Source of the DNA: Pseudomonadota bacterium
GTDB taxonomy: Bacteria; Pseudomonadota; Gammaproteobacteria; Steroidobacterales; Steroidobacteraceae
DNA length: 23,848 bases
Direction of reading: 5' to 3'
Assembly: GCA_021850555.1 (NCBI GenBank)
Contig: JAJZLX010000127.1
Location: 1-23,848 of the forward strand
Shown: positions 22,310 through 23,848 of the stretch, piece by piece
Layout of the letters: every line of letters begins with the position of its first letter
How positions within the stretch are numbered: position 1 is the stretch's first letter
Translations under genes and position numbers: made by a program
The notes under the pieces: generated by a model
What the model was told of the DNA's origin: nothing
What the model saw: the letters and a program-made list of their open reading frames with translations, nothing else
Databases searched by the model: none

Positions 22310-23434
22310 TTACTGCTTCGCCTGCGCGGGGGTGCGCAGCGCCGCGGCTTCCTGCGTGATGTCGATCCCTACCGGGCACCAGGTGATGCAGCGCCCGCAG
22401 CCGACGCAGCCGCTGGTGCCGAACTGGTCGATCCAATACGAGAGCTTGTGGGTCAGCCAGTGCCGGTAGCGCGCCCGGGTGCTGTGGCGCACGCTGCCGC
22501 CGTGCACATAGGAGAAATCGAGCGTGAAGCAGGAGTCCCACACGCGCACCCGCTCGGCAGCGGCCCCCTGGAGGCTGCTGTGGTCTTGCACCGAGGTGCA
22601 AAAGCAGGTTGGGCATACCATGGTGCAGTTGCCGCAGGACAGGCACCGTTCGGCGATCTCGTCCCAGCGCGGGTGCTCGGCCTGCTCACGCAGCAGTTCG
22701 CGCAGGTGAGTGGTGTCGAGCCTGCGACCCATCCGCCCGGCGGTGCGATCGAGCACGGCCTGCGCAGCGGCGAGTTCCGCTTCGGTCGGCGGGCGGCTGG
22801 CAATCCTCCGCAGCATCCGCGCGCCGGCCTCGCTTGCGACCTCGACCAGAAACGTGGCGCGATCGGCGCCCAGCAGCTCGGTGAGCGACAGGTCGAATCC
22901 GGCGTCGGCCTTCGGCCCGCCGCCCATGGATACGCAGAAACAGGTGCCACCGGCCTGTCCGCAGTTGACCGCGATGATGAATGTGCTCGGCCGCCGCGTG
23001 CGGTAGGTATCATCCGAGTACCGTCCCCCTAGGAACACGCGGTCCTGGATGGCGATGGCGCGCAGCTCGCAAGCTCGCACGCCGATGAAGGCAAGCTTCG
23101 GCCCGGGCGCGGGTACGGTGATCTCGAAACCGTCGCCGTTTCTGCGGGCGCTCCAGAGCGGCTCGAGCGGAGGGTGCAGAAAACGCTTCCAGGAATGCGG
23201 GCCGACATTGAAGCCGAACCACGCATCGTCCTCGCGGCGCTGCAGGCGGTAGTGCCCGGCCTCTTGGCTGTCGGTCCACCCCGCGGGCAGCTCCGACACG
23301 TGCGTCACATCGTCGTAGACGATCGCTTCCTCTCGCAGTGTCGGTCCGAGCGTCCGGTAGCCCTCGGCCACGAGCGCGTCGAGCAGCCCCTGGAGGGCTT
23401 CCCGGACGATCACCGCATTGGCTCCCGCCGACAA
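22310..23434 (-). CDS. hyhB: Group 3b hydrogenase beta subunit, 4Fe-4S dicluster protein (TTG start)
   Basis: This 374-residue protein has two ferredoxin-like cysteine sets near the end: C264, C267, C270, C274 ([19 protein letters not shown]) and C343, C346, C349, C353 ([17 protein letters not shown]). Upstream are [21 protein letters not shown] and a [16 protein letters not shown] segment characteristic of this sulfhydrogenase beta family. It shuttles electrons between the core dimer and the gamma subunit or an outside acceptor. The start is taken as TTG at 23434 because GGAAGGAG lies 6 nt upstream and family similarity begins there. The frame is open for 61 more codons, but that stretch is arginine/proline-rich and looks non-coding. 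First gene of the operon. Confidence 0.92.
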   Translation of the reverse strand: MSAGANAVIVREALQGLLDALVAEGYRTLGPTLREEAIVYDDVTHVSELPAGWTDSQEAGHYRLQRREDDAWFGFNVGPHSWKRFLHPPLEPLWSARRNGDGFEITVPAPGPKLAFIGVRACELRAIAIQDRVFLGGRYSDDTYRTRRPSTFIIAVNCGQAGGTCFCVSMGGGPKADAGFDLSLTELLGADRATFLVEVASEAGARMLRRIASRPPTEAELAAAQAVLDRTAGRMGRRLDTTHLRELLREQAEHPRWDEIAERCLSCGNCTMVCPTCFCTSVQDHSSLQGAAAERVRVWDSCFTLDFSYVHGGSVRHSTRARYRHWLTHKLSYWIDQFGTSGCVGCGRCITWCPVGIDITQEAAALRTPAQAKQ

Positions 23435-23440
23435 AGGCTG

Positions 23441-23448
23441 CTCCTTCC
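23441..23448 (-). promoter_or_regulatory. Shine-Dalgarno deciding the TTG start of hyhB
   Basis: GGAAGGAG on the minus strand, 6 nt before the TTG at 23434. No ATG or GTG in this frame has a comparable site. Confidence 0.75.
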
Positions 23449-23723
23449 GCTGCGTCAGCGATGGACGGAGCCGAGCATAGCCGCCCGGCCGGGGGTTGCC
23501 TGTCCGTACCGTCCGCAATGGCGGCCGTAATGACCTCGTGCCGCAGGTATTGCGGGGGATTCGCTGGCGAGGGCGGCTGGGAGCGGCCGCCGTCCCGGCC
23601 GCGATGCGCCGTCTCAACTGTTATGGTCAGAATACAAAGATACTGTGACTGTTCCAGTCGGAAGGTCTCTGCTACGTTATCCGCAGTGGCGCGATCGACA
23701 GGGCAGCTGCGCAGGCCGTCTCC
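23449..23723. promoter_or_regulatory. Divergent promoter region of the hydrogenase operon and cupin gene
   Basis: About 275 bp lie between two divergent genes with no supported coding. An AT-richer patch at 23615-23650 contains no clear hexamers. An inverted repeat GACTG-ttc-CAGTC is present at 23647-23659. I do not see a convincing sigma-54 TGGC-N-GC box or an FNR palindrome. Confidence 0.45.
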
Positions 23724-23848
23724 ATGAGCAATCCGGTCATCAATCTGTCGCGGAAATTCGAGTTGTTCAGCGAGCGGTGGGCCCCGAAAGTCATCGCCGA
23801 GATGAATGACTACCAGTTCAAGCTCGTGCGGATCCAGGGCGATTTCAT
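23724..23848 (+). CDS. Cupin-domain protein, 5' part (runs off the window)
   Basis: The ATG at 23724 opens a frame to the window end: MSNPVINLSRKFELFSERW, then APKVIAEMNDYQFKLVRIQG. This is the typical N-terminus of small single-domain cupins of the mannose-6-phosphate isomerase-like type, where the metal-binding HxH motif follows just beyond the point where the window ends. Only 41 residues are visible. It is divergent from the hydrogenase operon. Function and substrate cannot be stated. Confidence 0.75.
   Translation, partial: MSNPVINLSRKFELFSERWAPKVIAEMNDYQFKLVRIQGDF

Noticed and set aside
21840..22646. Longer version of the cNMP-binding gene starting at 22646
   Set aside because: The extra part is the +1 shadow of the hyhB end; ATG 22298 has a good Shine-Dalgarno.

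Overview
The window looks like chromosomal DNA of a GC-rich member of the Pseudomonadota, most likely a gammaproteobacterium or a close relative. This rests on the gene families present (an ArsR/SRPBCC pair, DUF899 with a linked membrane protein, ArfB, a VapBC of the Rv0623 type, a POT transporter and a group 3b NiFe hydrogenase) and on the very GC-rich codons. No gene allows a firm placement to genus.

Positions 1-3500: a complete tRNA-Ala(CGC) is followed by about 3 kb of disturbed DNA. This holds a frameshifted ArsR regulator, an in-frame chimera of an SRPBCC (AHSA1) half and a GNAT half, and an intact AAA/DUF4143 ATPase with its own AT-rich promoter. The last 14 bases of the tRNA gene recur exactly at 3179-3192, and a 21-bp near-identical direct repeat lies inside each end. 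This is what a small tRNA-targeted island remnant without an integrase would look like.

Positions 3500-8020: housekeeping and accessory genes. They are the ribosome rescue factor arfB, a vapBC toxin-antitoxin pair with a palindromic operator, and a DUF899 gene coupled to a two-helix membrane protein. Divergent from the DUF899 gene lie a winged-helix regulator and a beta-propeller gene. Positions 8060-10108 are an apparently complete IS200/IS605 element with divergent tnpA and tnpB, hairpins at both ends and a likely omega-RNA at the right end.

Positions 10100-17100: a 12-bp tandem repeat and an AT-rich promoter region precede a lone BCS1-like AAA+ ATPase. On the minus strand, a 648-residue protein with a PhoU/DUF47-like C-terminus is translationally coupled (ATGA) to a pyruvate phosphate dikinase-like protein. 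The latter has the ATP-grasp and phosphohistidine domains but no PEP/pyruvate barrel. A divergent POT-family transporter lacks the usual ExxERF motif.

Positions 17100-23848: a metallo-beta-lactamase-fold hydrolase, then a tight minus-strand operon for a group 3b cytoplasmic NAD(P)-linked NiFe hydrogenase. In transcription order it encodes the 4Fe-4S beta subunit, a stand-alone cyclic-nucleotide-binding protein, the FAD/2Fe-2S gamma subunit, the small subunit, the large subunit and the maturation protease. A cupin gene starts divergently and runs off the window. The most interesting candidate for an undescribed system is the PhoU-like/truncated-dikinase pair. The possible tRNA-Ala island and the cNMP-binding protein inside the hydrogenase operon come next.
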